DNA of 64,000 nt, from NCBI GenBank assembly GCA_905182985.1, contig CAJJDN010000092.1, positions 294,788 to 358,787 of the forward strand. Direction: 5' to 3'. The stretch's first letter is position 1. Every line of letters starts with the position of its first letter. The notes under the pieces are model-generated. The model did not search any database. It saw only the letters and a list, made by a program, of their open reading frames with translations, and had not been told where the DNA came from. This DNA comes from Paramecium sonneborni (Eukaryota; Ciliophora; Oligohymenophorea; Peniculida; Parameciidae). Positions 41,061-55,837 of the stretch are shown one piece after another. A program made the translations under genes and the position numbers.

Positions 41061-42057
41061 AAATTTTATTTTTTATTTTATTTATTATAAATTGATTACT
41101 TTAACTAAATTATTTTTCAATTCATATAAATTAATCAAATTGATTTTCTATAGTCTATGATCAAGTATTCCTTTAATAAGAATTGACTTAAAAAAGTAAT
41201 GTATAAACTAAAATTGAAAATATTGTCTCAAAATATGAAAAAGTATAATTAGAACAAATTTTAATTTTAAATATTATAATTACTTTTAAAAATGATGATC
41301 CTTCTAAACTAGTTAATTTAAAATCTAAAATAATAGAAAAACATGAAAAAACTCAATCAATCCCATTTTCTAAAAACATATAATGATTCCTTATTTTCAA
41401 GTATTCCTCTTATAAAATGATTTCATTAGGTTCTTTAATTTAAGAAAAAAGCGAAAATGCTTGGTTTAAAATACCAAGGGATTTATAAGAAAAACCTGAT
41501 AATATTGAAAATTTTGTTAAAGATCAAGTAAAATATTATTTGATACAAGTTGAAGAAGTAACATAACCATTGTAATAATTATATGTTATTAATTTGAAAA
41601 AAATTTTTAGTTATTATTTACACTTTGTAGAAAATATGTATTATGAATAGCTTTTCCAAATGACATAAAAGACTAATAATGATTTCTAAATGTATAAATT
41701 TTGTAACTAAAATTGTTGAGAGATACTTCTTATCTTTATTCAAGAATTGAAAGATATAAGTTATATTTTAAATTAATTAATTAAGTTTGTCTATCAATTG
41801 AATCAAGTTCTTTTTTATATTTATTTTTAATTCATTATAAAAATAATAATAATACTATAATTTTTTGGGTAAGAATGAATTAGATAAAATTGAGATTTGT
41901 ATTAAATTATTGAATTGCTATAATAAATAATTTGAATAAAAAAAAAAGAAAGTTTTAGATTTTAGAAGAATATGAGAATAATAAAAATAATAAACGAATT
42001 TGAAATGGTTTATTAACAGTATAATTAATTAATTAATTAATATATTCAAATTCAAAA
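41061..42057 (+). other. AT-rich spacer with doubtful frame
   Basis: A plus-strand frame with protein-like composition (ENAWFKIPRDLQEKPDNIEN; VQTKIENIVSKYEKVQLEQI) runs across about 41057-41870 but carries four to five in-frame TGAs, about the number expected by chance over 270 codons. Its only early ATG overlaps the channel stop. I treat it as non-genic or a relic. The rest is AT-rich, ending in a short TTAA run before the SRPK start. Confidence 0.4.
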
Positions 42058-44102
<2,045 letters not shown>

Positions 44103-44106
44103 TATA

Positions 44107-45762
44107 TCATTCTTAAGTTGTTTTAGGTACTTTGTAAGATGAACTCTTTTTAAATAGTCCTATTTTTGGAGCTTAACTATTTAATTTCTATATTGCATCA
44201 TCTAAATGTGCAGATTCTTCATTTACATAATCATCATCTTTACTCATTTATTTTTACTAATAAGAATTCTTTAATGCAAATTTATGTAAATCTTATTAAT
44301 CTTTCTTTTTATTTAAGGGAGAAGCCATAGTATTACTATTACTATCTTACTATACACTTTTCATTGTCTAACAAAATTAACTAAATTTTGATTATTATTA
44401 TTATTATGGTTATGCCTTTTCTAAACGGCTTGTAGATCCTTATCCTGAACAAACAGATAAAGATCCTATAGTATCAATTCTTCCATTTAAAATTGGAGAT
44501 CTCACTACTAATTCCATTGAACCTACTTAACTATCAAAACTTCCTTTTTTTTATAATCTTCTTTCATGTTCTATCTCATATTCAATTAAATTCTCATGAA
44601 TTTCAACCAAATCATTTTTATTAAATATTTCTTCAAAATAAGCATGTTATAAACATTTCTCAGCATTTGGTCTATCTTTTGGATTTTATTATAACATTTT
44701 TCTTAATAAATCTTATAATTTCGGAGATGCCTATTTATTAAACTAAAATACCTATTGAATTTATTTTATATTATAATTAATTTCACAATTCTTATTTGCT
44801 TTTAATATTGCCTTATAATCTGATCCTTAAAATGGTTATCTTCCAGTCAATAATATATAGAATATAACACCTGCACTAAATATATCACATTTATCATCAT
44901 AAAATGGATCATCTTCCTTATACAGTAATATTTCTGGTGCTACAAATCCTGGAGTACCACATCTTTTAAATAAAATCTCCTCTCCTAAAAATGCTGCCAA
45001 TCCAAAATCTGCTATTACTACATCCACATTTGACTCTTTTGATTTTAATAATAAATTTTCTGGTTTCAAATCTCTATGTATACATTTCTTACTATGTATA
45101 TGTACCAATGCTTTTATAAAGTTGTACATTAATTTTTAAAGAGTATCTAATGAAAAAGGATTTGCTTTTGCTCTTGCAAGTAGTTCCCCTCCTTAAAGCA
45201 AATCAATCACAAAATATATTGAATTTTATGTCTCATATGCTTCATGTAAATGTACAAGATTCTCTTAATTCAATCTTCTCATTACACGTATCTCATTCTC
45301 TAAACTTTCCTTCCCTTTAAATTACTCTAACATAAATTCTTTGTTAAATGCTTTTATTGCATATTACACTCCTGTTTATTTCTTTGCTGCCAAATACACT
45401 TTTGCAAAACTTCCTTTCCCGATCATTTTTGTTACTCCAAATTCATCATGAAACGTTGTCTAGAGACATTTATATGCTAACAATTGTTTAAATAGCATTG
45501 CATCTGTTGTTATAATATCAATGTATTATTCATTTCTTAATAATCTGATCATCACTCCATTCTCATTTTTTTAAATAGTCATCACTACTACAGTCAATAG
45601 TAACATTCCATGAGGATTCTTATTTTTGAATAAATATAAATGTTCCTAACCTAATTGAATTATTATTGGTTTAAGCTTTTAAGTTTTTCTACTTATTTTA
45701 TGACACACAGATTCAAAAATGATGGAATCATTCTATCGATTTTCATATTTTATTTACTTCAT
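44107..45762 (-). CDS. CAMK-like Ser/Thr kinase with N-terminal PH-like region, 551 aa
   Basis: Single intron-free frame of 552 codons. The first about 110 residues (LGQEHLYLFKNKNPHGMLLL, TIQKNENGVMIRLLRNEQYI) look like a PH-type module, common before kinases in ciliates. Kinase: GKGSFAKVYLAAKKQTGVQY with AIKAF Lys, YFVIDLLQGGELLARA hinge, HSKKCIHRDLKPENLLLKSK, VIADFGLAAFLGE, CGTPGFVAPEILLYKEDDPF and CDIFSAGVIFYILLTGR. All catalytic residues are present. The KPENLLL/TPGFVAPE combination is calmodulin-dependent-kinase-like. A Ser-rich tail (about 140 residues) has no EF hands, so this is not a CDPK. Convergent with SRPK. Confidence 0.92.
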
Positions 45763-46631
45763 ATGTACTAAGCTAAAACTTAGACCAAATATGTTTGATT
45801 TTAGGTATTACTTCGAGATTATCAAAGAATGATGTAAATTCATTCAGCATCATTTTACTTGAAAATTAATTATATTATTGAATAATAAATCAGTATCATT
45901 TCAATAACACTCTTTTTTAATATCACCATTAATAAATAATGAGTCTCAAATAATAAAACTAATTAAATTCCATTATAAAATTTTTATACTGCACACTTTT
46001 GTCTTAAACAGCATTTACATGAACTAATGTTTGAATAATAGTTTACTCATATCGATTCATAATTAATAAATATCTAATTCTCAGATTAAGTTTAATAATA
46101 AGATTTATTTTCTGTGACAAATTTTTAGATTTCTGAGTCAAAATAAGCAATTTATTATGATAAGTACTTATTCTACAAATTAACCTACAGTTTTTATTAA
46201 AATATTGGATTACTTATCAAATAAAAAAAAAAAACAATTATTTAGAATTACATTAATCAAAATTTAAATTATACAATAAAAATAAATTTCTTATATTTTC
46301 AGAATCTAAACTTCTCATTGTGATTCTTAAAGGAAATCCATTTCTCATCCATTGTTTCTAATTCAATCTTTATTAAGGAAATATTAAAAAATTAGAATAT
46401 TGATTATTCAAATTTAATAGAAGCATATTTTCTAATGAATTTTTAATAAATTTTCATTAATTAAAAATAATTTATATCAAAATTTTAAGTATTTATGATA
46501 ATATTAAAAAAAAATTATTACCATTTTCTTAGACAATGATCAATTTATTTCTAATTAAAAAATTTCTATTTCAAAATAAATAAGTAAAAATAAATAGGAA
46601 TTTGTTTAAAAAGAATAATTATAATCATAAA
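45763..46631. other. AT-rich intergenic desert
   Basis: About 870 bp with homopolymer tracts. No coding signature, repeat or RNA gene recognised on either strand. Confidence 0.6.
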
Positions 46632-48173
46632 TCATAAATCATATTAACCAAAAATAGTCCCCTTAATAATTTCAACAGTGTGATATTCCCAATTTTAATA
46701 GAATGGGTATTGATAAATATTTTATGATACAATTAACATATCTATTAAATTTAGATCTAAATTTTTCATTTTATTATGTTATTATTCATCATTAGATTCA
46801 ATTTAACCCTCATTTAATATGTTTTCTTATTCATCTTCCTCTTAATTGCTATCATCTTACTCTGAAATAGCACCTACTTTTTTTTATTTTTTTTATCCTT
46901 CCTTACTTTCCAAAACTGTATTTCTTCTTTTGCTTGTAGATCCTAAATTACTGATTGTCCTTTTAAGTGCAGGTTTTTCAATCAGTAAAGAATTTTATTC
47001 TGGTTATGTAGTATCTGGAATATCATTATAGTTGATAGATAAAAATTAATTATTTTAGGGATTAAAACTTTGATTCATTTTTGGTTGAGATAATATTTAT
47101 TGAGATTAAACCTTTTAATCTTCTATAGCATTAAGATCTAATACAGATTACTAAGCAATTATAGTCTTTTAAGACTTTTAGGGACTGTTTTTATTTTTTT
47201 ATTTCTTTTTTTTAGGTATATTTATTTTATTTGATTGATCATTTTCCAAATCACTAATAGATGGATCATCATTAAATTATTTAGAAGTGAGAGGAGTAAA
47301 TACACTAGGTTCTTTTGGTTCATGAATTGTTTAATTATGTGGTTCTTAAGGACAAAATTCTGAATGTTCAACAATTATAGATTATTATGGTGTTTCTTCA
47401 ACAATTTCTTATGCTTCAACAATAGGAGATTATTATTCTGGTTAAATTAATTCTGTTTATTGAGATTGATATTTTTTAATTTTAATTGGTTATTTTGGTT
47501 TTAATAGTGTCTTGATTATATCCATATGATTTAAAAGCTGTAGAACTTACTTATCTAATTTATTATTTTAAATATAGTAGTCATTAAAATCTTAATATAA
47601 ACAATCATATTCATCTTTTAGTTTTACAAGTTTCACTTAAAAAGTATCTTATTGAAGGGGTTCTTTATAGAATTATTAAGAGGAAAATAACAATTTTACT
47701 TTCCCTACTAAATTTTTTACTTTGTCTTAAATTTATTGATCTTTACGATCATTATTCAATCGATCTAGTCGAATAGTAGCACTTGGATCTTTAAATGAAT
47801 ATACACGAGGATCTCTTGAATTTACTCCTTCTTCTTTTTAAGGTTACATCAATTATCTTAATTTACTCCTATATCGTCGAAAAGTATTCACAACGGATGT
47901 ACTTTAATTAGTTTATTAGATCTAAGTTATGAATTCTCCTCCATTACGATAATCAGCTGTTTTAAGCTTTTCTTAACTATTATATATAGCTATAGTCATT
48001 CCTCGAACTCTCTTTTTAATTGGAGAAGGATCATAATTCCTAAGAGGACTACTTTAATGTTTAATCATTGATGAATTAGATAGATTATTATCACCGTAAC
48101 TAAGACATTAATAAGAGTCTTTTGGTTATAACTTTAGTGCTGGTAATTTAAAAGAAGTAGCTTAAACTCTCAT
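46632..48173 (-). CDS. Q-rich, partly disordered protein, 513 aa
   Basis: One open frame of 514 codons with no intron needed. Starts MRVQATSFKLPALKLQPKDS. A basic Ser/Pro segment (RNYDPSPIKKRVRGMTIAIY) is followed by a folded-looking part (VYSFKDPSATIRLDRLNNDR) and a short coiled coil (VKLVKLKDEYDCLYQDFNDY). The remaining half is Gln/Pro/Glu-rich and low-complexity (QTELIQPEQQSPIVEAQEI), with KKKKQKNKNSPQKSQK and RTISNLGSTSKRRNTV basic patches and a C-terminal acidic stretch. The many SP/TP sites suggest phosphorylation. No family recognised. Confidence 0.72.
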
Positions 48174-49255
48174 AGTATTTTTATTAAATTATACTATATA
48201 TACATAACTAAATTAATTCACTCCTGTAATTTAGTCTATATTATATTTTACTCATTATTAGATTAATGGATTTCTATAAAATATTATAATCATCATCTTA
48301 ATTCATAATTATTTTATTTTTTTCATTCTTATTCTATTTTATTTTAGATTTCTCTTTCAATTTTATAAACTTTCTTTCACTGCTATCAATAGTACATTTT
48401 TTTAAAGCTTTGTTTAATTTAACTAAAGAAAATCCAAATAATCCATTAAACTAGATCATTTTAACTCAAACTATTCTTTTTTACTCCAAAAAATAATATT
48501 TTTTATTTACTACTGTCATATCTAAACAAATCAATACTTTAAATTTCCCAATCAGCTCTTCGAATTGAGATAATATATTTCTTATTTTTTTTTATTTTTT
48601 GTCAGTTTTATTTTTAATTAAGTATCAGAAATGTATAGAAAGAAAATTGATATCCTTTACAACAAGCTTTTTCTCAACAAATTTTTTTTAATTAGGACTA
48701 TCAATTTTCTATAAAATATATCATACTATTGATATTATTATAGCAATTTTTTATTTTTTGTTTAGATATGATCTTTATATTTAGCAAGTCTAAAATTAAG
48801 ATTTAAATATTAAAGTATAGTTGTATAAGGATTATGCTCTATGATTGTCTTTCAACATTATTTTAATTAAAAAAACAAATGGATTAGTTTAATTTGATAT
48901 TTCTATATATCATATTTAAGGGGTTTTATTTGAACTAAAAATTTGTCCAATCAACAGAATCATGATATTTATTGAATATTAATGAATATAAAATATCTTT
49001 AATTTGTTAAGTCAGACATAAGGCAAAAATAAGATGAAAAATATTATTTTGTATTGATACTATTAATTATAATAAATTAGTTTTAATATATTGAGATAAT
49101 TTTATATCTTCAAAAATAATAATGGTATTTGTTAATAAAATAAATTTATCAATTATGCAGTTCAAAGTAATTAATAATTACTGTGATGTCATTTAAATTA
49201 AGATTTAAGCAATTATGTTATTTTAATAATTTTAATTTTTTTTTTAAATATTTTA
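48174..49255. other. AT-rich intergenic desert between divergent genes
   Basis: About 1.1 kb of very AT-rich DNA with long T and A runs. Nothing coding or repetitive beyond homopolymers recognised. It must hold the promoters of both flanking divergent genes. Confidence 0.55.
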
Positions 49256-49774
49256 ATGTTTAATAAATCAGTGTAATCTAATAGAAACTTGCTATCTGGT
49301 TAACTTCATAGAATAATATTGAACAAATAATCATAAAGAGATGAGATTGATCAAATTTAAAAAAAGAATTCATTAAAATATAAGTTAAGAGAGTAAATTA
49401 AACTTTAGAAGAGCAATAACCACTTTAACGCAAGGAATTCAATGGATGGTTTAGAATCGGTTTTTAGAGTGGATACAAGCAAAAAGATAAAAAGCCCAGT
49501 CATTGTGATACCAAATAGAAAGATTTTTGTATCTAGCAAAAATAGTAGAAGGAGTCATTAATCAGCTAGTTAAGAACCTGGCCAATCAATGCCAGGAGTT
49601 AAGAAATCTATTGAATGTGGCTATCGAATATTAGTGAATAGATCTTCTAGAATTCCTACACTATAGATGGATGAAGAATTGACAAAGGAGTAATCAAAAA
49701 TAATTATTTCAAAAGACCCTGTTTCCTTTACTGATTGGGTTGAGAGGATTTATGGTAAAGGATGGTTTTATTGA
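49256..49774 (+). CDS. Small basic hypothetical protein, 172 aa
   Basis: Open frame of 173 codons with noticeably higher GC than its surroundings. Basic N-terminal helix (YKLREQIKLQKSNNHF), a central Ser-rich region (KIFVSSKNSRRSHQSASQEP, GQSMPGVKKSIECGYRILVN) and an ending SFTDWVERIYGKGWFY. No family recognised. The length is above what chance usually gives for a TGA-only stop, and composition is protein-like. A shorter start at 49442 (MDGLESVFRV) is possible. Confidence 0.65.
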
Positions 49775-50304
49775 GATTCTGATAATAATTGATCATATTT
49801 TCTTATTCATTGTAGAATATATATATAATTAATTTAAATTTGGATGATGACGAATAACAGTGAAAATTTCAAATTTAAGAAAAATAAATAAATTATTTAA
49901 GTTAAATTGATTAGAGTATAATTGTAAGTATTCAAGCATGCATGATTTCTTATAATTTTTGCTAATTTCCCTCTGCTAAAATTATTAAATTTTATATTAA
50001 TTTTTTCTTTTAACATTATATTTTTACATAAATAAATCAAATATTGATTAAGTGATTATCTTTTAATATTAATGTCATCAACCTTTGAAAATGCCAATTC
50101 AGTTAGTATTCTAATTTACCAATTGATTTTATTATATGTGGCATTTTAAAAATATTCATTTTAATGTTCATTATTGTGCATTTTAAATTAATCTTTTGTG
50201 AGGATTGATTCAACATTTAATTTGCCAATAATTATTTAGATTAAATATTAAATTTTAAGATTCAATTTATTCTGTATATATTATGTTGAGAATGAATAGT
50301 TACA
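49775..50304. other. AT-rich intergenic spacer
   Basis: About 530 bp between convergent genes, no feature recognised. Confidence 0.55.
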
Positions 50305-52686
50305 TCAATCATTATGAGTAATATAGTTAATAGCAGATGTTTTAATATTTAAGAATGAATTAAACATATCTAAAATGCTTTGCCAAAAAAGTTTATAAAT
50401 TTTTGATGTCTTCTTTAGAAATTAGAAATACTTTTATTGTGATATCTAGAGTAAAGTAGGTTAATCTCTGTAAAAATTAAATGAATCTTAATTTTCAATG
50501 TAGCTACCATGCCCATACATTCTAGAAATTACAAGTTAAGTTTATTTCTCTTAATTTATAATTATCTCATTGATTTCTATTATATGTAATTTAAATAATA
50601 TTAAGTGTACATTCTTAAAATGTTTAAAATACTTTATTTTAAGAAATTGTTGTATATTTAATTAAACTACATCCAATTTTTAATCTCTTTCCATCAATTA
50701 ATGTAATACTCTCCCTAAATTTTTTTGGTTATTCTTATAGTTCAATACCAATAAAGTAATAAGCCAAAGTATCATCAGCTAAGAATTTTTAATAACTTCT
50801 TTCAGCCATTAATAATTAGGTATCAGGAACATTATTTGTATTTAATTTTCCTATTTTTGATTTATTAGATATCCTTTTTAGAAATTTGTCTATTAATTGA
50901 TATTTTTTATTAAATTTATAATTAATATATTATAAATATATTATCATATACAATCAGTGGAATTTTTAAAAAGAGATTGGTTCTATAATAAATACTTAAG
51001 ATCATATTAAAAGACTCTGATCATTTTTTTGATATAATAAACATTTTCAGAAGGTTTAAAACACAAAGTGTCACAAGTTGTTTACTCCTTAATTTCTTCT
51101 TGTAATAAAAAATTGGATGCAACTCTATTTGTGCTTTTTTGATTAAACAAATATTAACATGATTAAGTTTAATCTTTTTTTTTAAACTTTTTGATAGTTT
51201 ATTCCTATGATTAATCCTAAACTTCTTTCTAATAAATTGGTCCTAAAGGAATTGATTATTTATTTTAAAATTTATGTAGAATTAACATAGCATGTTTAAA
51301 ATCAATGACTTTATTCGTTGGTCTATGAATTTTACCAAAACTATGTCCTTTCTTATATTCCATAGGTATTTTCTTGACTAATATCTTTAAATCTTTTCTT
51401 TTATTCTCAGTTTCCCACTTATTAAGATTCCCATTTTGTAATAATACATCTAAATCATATTCATCTTCAGTATAGGAATTCTAATCAATAAATCCTTCTT
51501 TAGTTTTTGCATCTAATAAATATGCAGCTTCACCTACATTTCTCATTCCTTTTCCTGGTTCTTCATATTCTCCTTGTGCAAATTTCTCATGATAATAAAT
51601 TGCTTTATTCATGTCTTATTTGTAATAGTAACATAAAGATATTTTATCATAAGTAAATATCTCATAATTAGTATCATTTACTATCCAAGATAATTTTAGC
51701 ATTTTTTTTAAATAAATTAAACTTTTATCATACTATTAAAGTTTTATACAAATCTTTGAAATGTGTTTATAAGCTATTAATTTATATTTATGACAATGGT
51801 TTCCTTGCATATTACAAATTCTTAAAACTTTTTTCCAATTAGAATATGCTAGTTTCTCCTTCCCATATATTTCCAATATCATATTATGTATATAATAACC
51901 AATTAAGAACAAATTCAAACAACCTATTTTCCATAATAATCTAATCATTCTTTCTCCAATTGGTGAAATTTAATTCACTTCCTCAACTACCATTTTTTCA
52001 TTCATTATCTATAATAACTTTTAAATCTTTTCTATAAATTCTCCAAATTTAGGATTCTCAAAAACTATGGATTATAACTTCATTGCATCTCTTCCACCAA
52101 AAAAGGTTTACTTATATTTATCAGGATTAAATTTTTAATAATTAGCTTCCCCAGGTTAATACAATTTCTATAATTATTACATTTGCAATCTTCTATGTTA
52201 ATCTTTATATTCTTATATTCCACTATCTGCCTAATACACTACTTGAACATGCATATTTTATGAATTTAATTCTTCAACTACATCATTCTTAGTTAAAATA
52301 TCTCTTCCTTTTATATGTTTTATATTTAATGGATCTCTTAAAAATAAATAATCATCAAACCCTTACCAACGAAGTAAAGATCTCCAATATTATTTAACTA
52401 TAAATTTTTCTTATTATTCAGTTAAATATGGACTTGCTTCTTATTAAACTGAATGTTTTGGATTTATGAATAAATTTCCTTTTACATTTCCAATTAAATT
52501 TCCCATACTTTAACTTGCTGATTCTGGTTTTGATTATCTTTAATTAATTCGAGATCCAATAGGTCTTCCTGATTCCCTTGTTGCAACAGTTCTTTTAGTT
52601 ATCTATTTGTTTTAATTGTTTTATTCGAATTTTTGTTAAAGAAAATCTTCATAATCTTTATTAAGGAGGTTACGTAAACCTTTCAT
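50305..52686 (-). CDS. TPR-like helical protein, up to 761 aa, 3' end uncertain
   Basis: Starts MKGLRNLLNKDYEDFLQQ. A low-complexity N-terminal part contains RTVATRESGRPIGSRINQRQ. A helical-repeat region follows (LAYSNWKKVLRICNMQGNHC, LIAYKHISKICIKLQQYDKS, ISLCYYYKQDMNKAIYYHEK), with TPR-like spacing and the GKGMRNVGEAAYLLDAKTKE segment. The first 581 codons are one clean frame ending at TGA 50944. A 62-nt intron-like GT...AG segment from about 50888 to 50949 joins in phase to KFLKRISNKSKIGKLN, LLMAERSYQKFLADDTLAYY, stopping at 50567, or via a 34-nt intron at 50305. All three ends keep whole codon numbers. The function is unknown; it resembles ciliary TPR proteins in style only. Confidence 0.7.
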
Positions 52687-53530
52687 TTATTTAGAATTTT
52701 TAAACTATTTATTATTTTATATTCTTATTGTATTTCTTAAACAATTTTACAAATATACATTTTATTTCTAAATCCTTTAGATTTTATTTATTTGAGAAAC
52801 CATCAGTCAGGTTTGGACAATGTATTAAAACTCTCTATAATTTTATTTATGTGTTAAAGTTAACATTAACTTTTTAATTTCAGAAATCAGAAAATAAAAG
52901 ATGACATTATCAATTCAGTATATATTATACCATAATTTCCATTATCTTTGTTAAATATTTTACACAGATCTCAGATTTCATTAATTTAATAAATACTAAA
53001 ATTTAAATATACTTTCGGATTGATCAAAGGATATGGATATAGTTATGATCATCAAACCAAATTTATAAAATAATTAAAGAGTATTACTAGATAATATCAT
53101 TTGATTTACTCATATATTCGCTTATTTTTATTTAATGACTGATTAAATGTATAATGACTGATTAAATGTATAATGACTGATTAATATATATCTCACATAT
53201 AAATTTCTTTTTTTTTTCACTTAATTTTTTAATCTTACAATTTTATATACTGTTCTCTTGAGGGATATTTATTTTTATTTTCATTAAAAAAAGTTAATGC
53301 GTAATTCTGATCATTTATCGAGTAGAACAAAATAAATATTGTTCGGTAGATGATGAAATAGCTTTACTTCTTCTTAGCTATATAATTTAATTTAAATAAT
53401 TAAAATAATAGAAAGATTCTGATACATTACATAATTCAATATTATACTGCTTATTACTATGATCCTGGTTAATGAAGCAATATAAATAATATAATAATAA
53501 AATATTTTAAAATGAATAAAGTTTGAAACT
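52687..53530. other. AT-rich spacer containing a 19-bp tandem repeat
   Basis: About 840 bp upstream of a small plus-strand gene. Apart from the repeat listed separately, nothing recognised. Confidence 0.55.
53134..53184. repeat. 19-bp tandem repeat, about 2.7 copies
   Basis: Unit AATGACTGATTAAATGTAT, two perfect copies and a 13-bp partial third copy. Intergenic; no coding role seen. Confidence 0.92.
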
Positions 53531-53875
53531 ATGAGCAATTACAAAAACAAGTTAAAAAGGATTATTTAATAATACCATAAATATAAAGAATTTGATGAAT
53601 ATGAATTCAATTTAGAAGGTGATAAAAAATAATTACTTAACTTTTTATTATAATGGATTTACTTGATTTTTGATTTTGGCCTTATACTAATAATAATCTT
53701 TATTAAAAATATGTTATTTTTGAAATTTTCTTAATAATTTAAAGAAGAATCAATATTAAGGAATTCTAAAAATTATTATTCCTAAGATTCAATTAATATC
53801 AGATAAATATAGATTATTGTAACAAGAGTCAAAGATATTGATGAAGTTTTTAAAAAGGATTTGTTAATTGAATGA
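53531..53875 (+). CDS. Small single-pass membrane protein, 114 aa
   Basis: Open frame of 115 codons. A charged N-terminus (MSNYKNKLKRIIQQYHKYKE, FDEYEFNLEGDKKQ) is followed by a hydrophobic segment (WIYLIFDFGLILIIIFIKNM) and a polar C-terminus ending VTRVKDIDEVFKKDLLIE. It looks like a small tail- or signal-anchored membrane protein. The frame is only moderately longer than chance for this code, so support rests on the coherent topology. Convergent with the MORN gene, 92 bp between stops. Confidence 0.5.
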
Positions 53876-53967
53876 TATCAGCAATAATATTTTCCCAAAT
53901 TATCAAGTACTATAGAAATGGGAGTTTAATAAATAGATAGTAAAAAACAAGAAAATAGTTTATAAAA

Positions 53968-55061
53968 TCATGCATCATCTAGCCATTTGAGTCTTTTACC
54001 ATCTTCCCAAATACCAATTTTGATAGTTCCATCATTCAAATAATATTTAGAAGTGCCATGTTATTTACCATTTTTCCATCCTCCCTCATATTTTCTACCA
54101 TCTGCCCAATAGTAGGTTCCTTAGCCATGTTTTTTATCATTTAAATATTATCCATCATATTTTCTACCATCTTACCATTGATAAACTCCAAGTCCATTCA
54201 TATTATTATCTAACCATTATCCAGTGTAATTTCTACCATCAGCCCATATGTATGTACCAAAACCATTTATTTTATTATCTTTCCATTCTCCTTCATAATA
54301 TGATCCATCTGCCCAATCATATCTACCTTTACCTTGTTTTTTTCCATCAAAATAATCGCCACAATATTTTGATTTATCCTACCCTATTATAAATTATAAT
54401 AATAATACAAGTTTCTGTTCCTTTTCCATGTTATAAATCATCCTTCCATTCTCCTTCATACTTTGCTCCATTAAAATGACTATAGACTCCCCAACCATTT
54501 GCTTTATCATCTTTCCATTCTCCTTCAAATAGATCTCCATCAGCATGATAAAACTTTCCTTATCCACAAGCTTTATTTTCTACCCATTAACCTTCATATC
54601 TAGCTCCATCTGGCCATTTTTGAATACCAAATCCATCTCGTTTTTTATCTTTCCATTCTCCTTCATAAATTGCTCCAGAATGAAATCTAATTTAATATCT
54701 TATTTTACTTATAAGCTGAGCTTTTCACTCTATTTGGATCTGGAGGTGGTTATGCATTTGCTGTCTCTTCTTTAAAGTATTGCTCTTTTATGTTTGCTCC
54801 AGCCTTCTCAACTCTTATTTCTTTTGATTTTCTATGCTTCTTCCAATTTCTTTATATTTTTATAGCTGCATCTCGTTCTGCTATTTTATTATTATTTTAT
54901 TCATCTTTTTCAATCTGTTTCTTAATATTTTCTCTATCTTCTTATTTCTCAACCTTCTCTTATTTTTCTACCTTTTTCTTAGGTTTCTTCTTAACATTAA
55001 TCTCTTGAACTGCTTCAATTGAACGATGCTAACATTAACATCCATTACAAGTTTATCCCAT
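53968..55061 (-). CDS. MORN-repeat protein with acylated N-terminus and IQ motif, 348 aa
   Basis: Begins MGQTCNGCQCQ, a Gly-2 myristoylation signal followed by Cys residues suited to palmitoylation. A charged coiled coil ([18 protein letters not shown]) leads into an IQ motif ([15 protein letters not shown]) that could bind calmodulin. About nine MORN repeats follow, for example [80 protein letters not shown], ending [13 protein letters not shown] repeats bind phospholipids and organise membrane-cytoskeleton contacts. Introns of 22 and 25 nt give exactly 349 codons. Its start is 16 bp from that of a divergent coiled-coil gene. Confidence 0.94.
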
Positions 55062-55077
55062 TAATATTAAAAATTAT

Positions 55078-55837
55078 ATGAATAATCGCAATATTCTACT
55101 ATTAGCACATGGAGAGTATTTATCATTATTATCTAGTCGTAAATAATCTGAATAGTAACTTAGTCTATTATTTAATCGTATCAGCCTTCTTTAAAAAAAT
55201 CAACTCAAAGTCATTAGAAGAATTAAATTACAATAAAAGTCTCTTGAAATGAAGCAACTTATTAGGTCCGAATAAGATTCATTTAATCAGAGTGTTATAT
55301 ACACATTATTATGATAGAAACTTATTTAAAATACTCAGAAATTACAGCTAATACAACAAATTAAAATGATGGCCAAAACTTAAAAAATTTAAAGTGAAAA
55401 GGAAAGCAAGAGAACATAAGAACAATAAAAGTTGATCAAATAATAATAAACCTAAAATTTGAAAATCAAGTAATTTGAATTAGAAAGACAAATACAATAA
55501 TAAAGAGAATCTGAACTTATTAAAAATTTTGCCAGATAGAAAAAACTCAAATAAGAAAGAGCAAAATCATTATTTAAGATGAAAATTAGATAAAAATCAA
55601 ATGAAGAACTCAGAAACAAGAATTATTCATAATTATTAGAAGTTGAATGCCATAAAAGAATATAAACAGAATAATCTATTCGTAAACTTGAATAAAAGGA
55701 GTAGTTATTAGTAAACTTTCTTTAAACTTCATAATAGTTGAGCTCAACATACTCTCGCCAATTAGTATTATTATTTTCTATTATAGGTTCCAAGAAACAT
55801 TACTAAAATTAGAGCAAAATCATACTATTTATAATGA
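55078..55837 (+). CDS. Basic coiled-coil protein, 237 aa
   Basis: Starts MNNRNILLLAHGEYLSLLSS. Almost all of it is Gln/Lys/Glu-rich helix (ISLLQKNQLKVIRRIKLQQK, LKIKQFELERQIQQQRESEL, KKLKQERAKSLFKMKIRQKS), ending KIRAKSYYLQ. Introns of 24 nt (5' GTTATA) and 22 nt give exactly 238 codons. It shares a 16-bp start-to-start region with the MORN gene, so the two may be co-expressed, perhaps in cortex assembly; that is inference. Confidence 0.7.

Noticed and set aside
41057..41870. Possible gene starting MKILFFILFIIN with a signal-peptide look, or TGA used as sense codon
   Set aside because: Its ATG overlaps the channel stop, and the number of in-frame TGAs over the frame is what chance predicts; no intron removes them.
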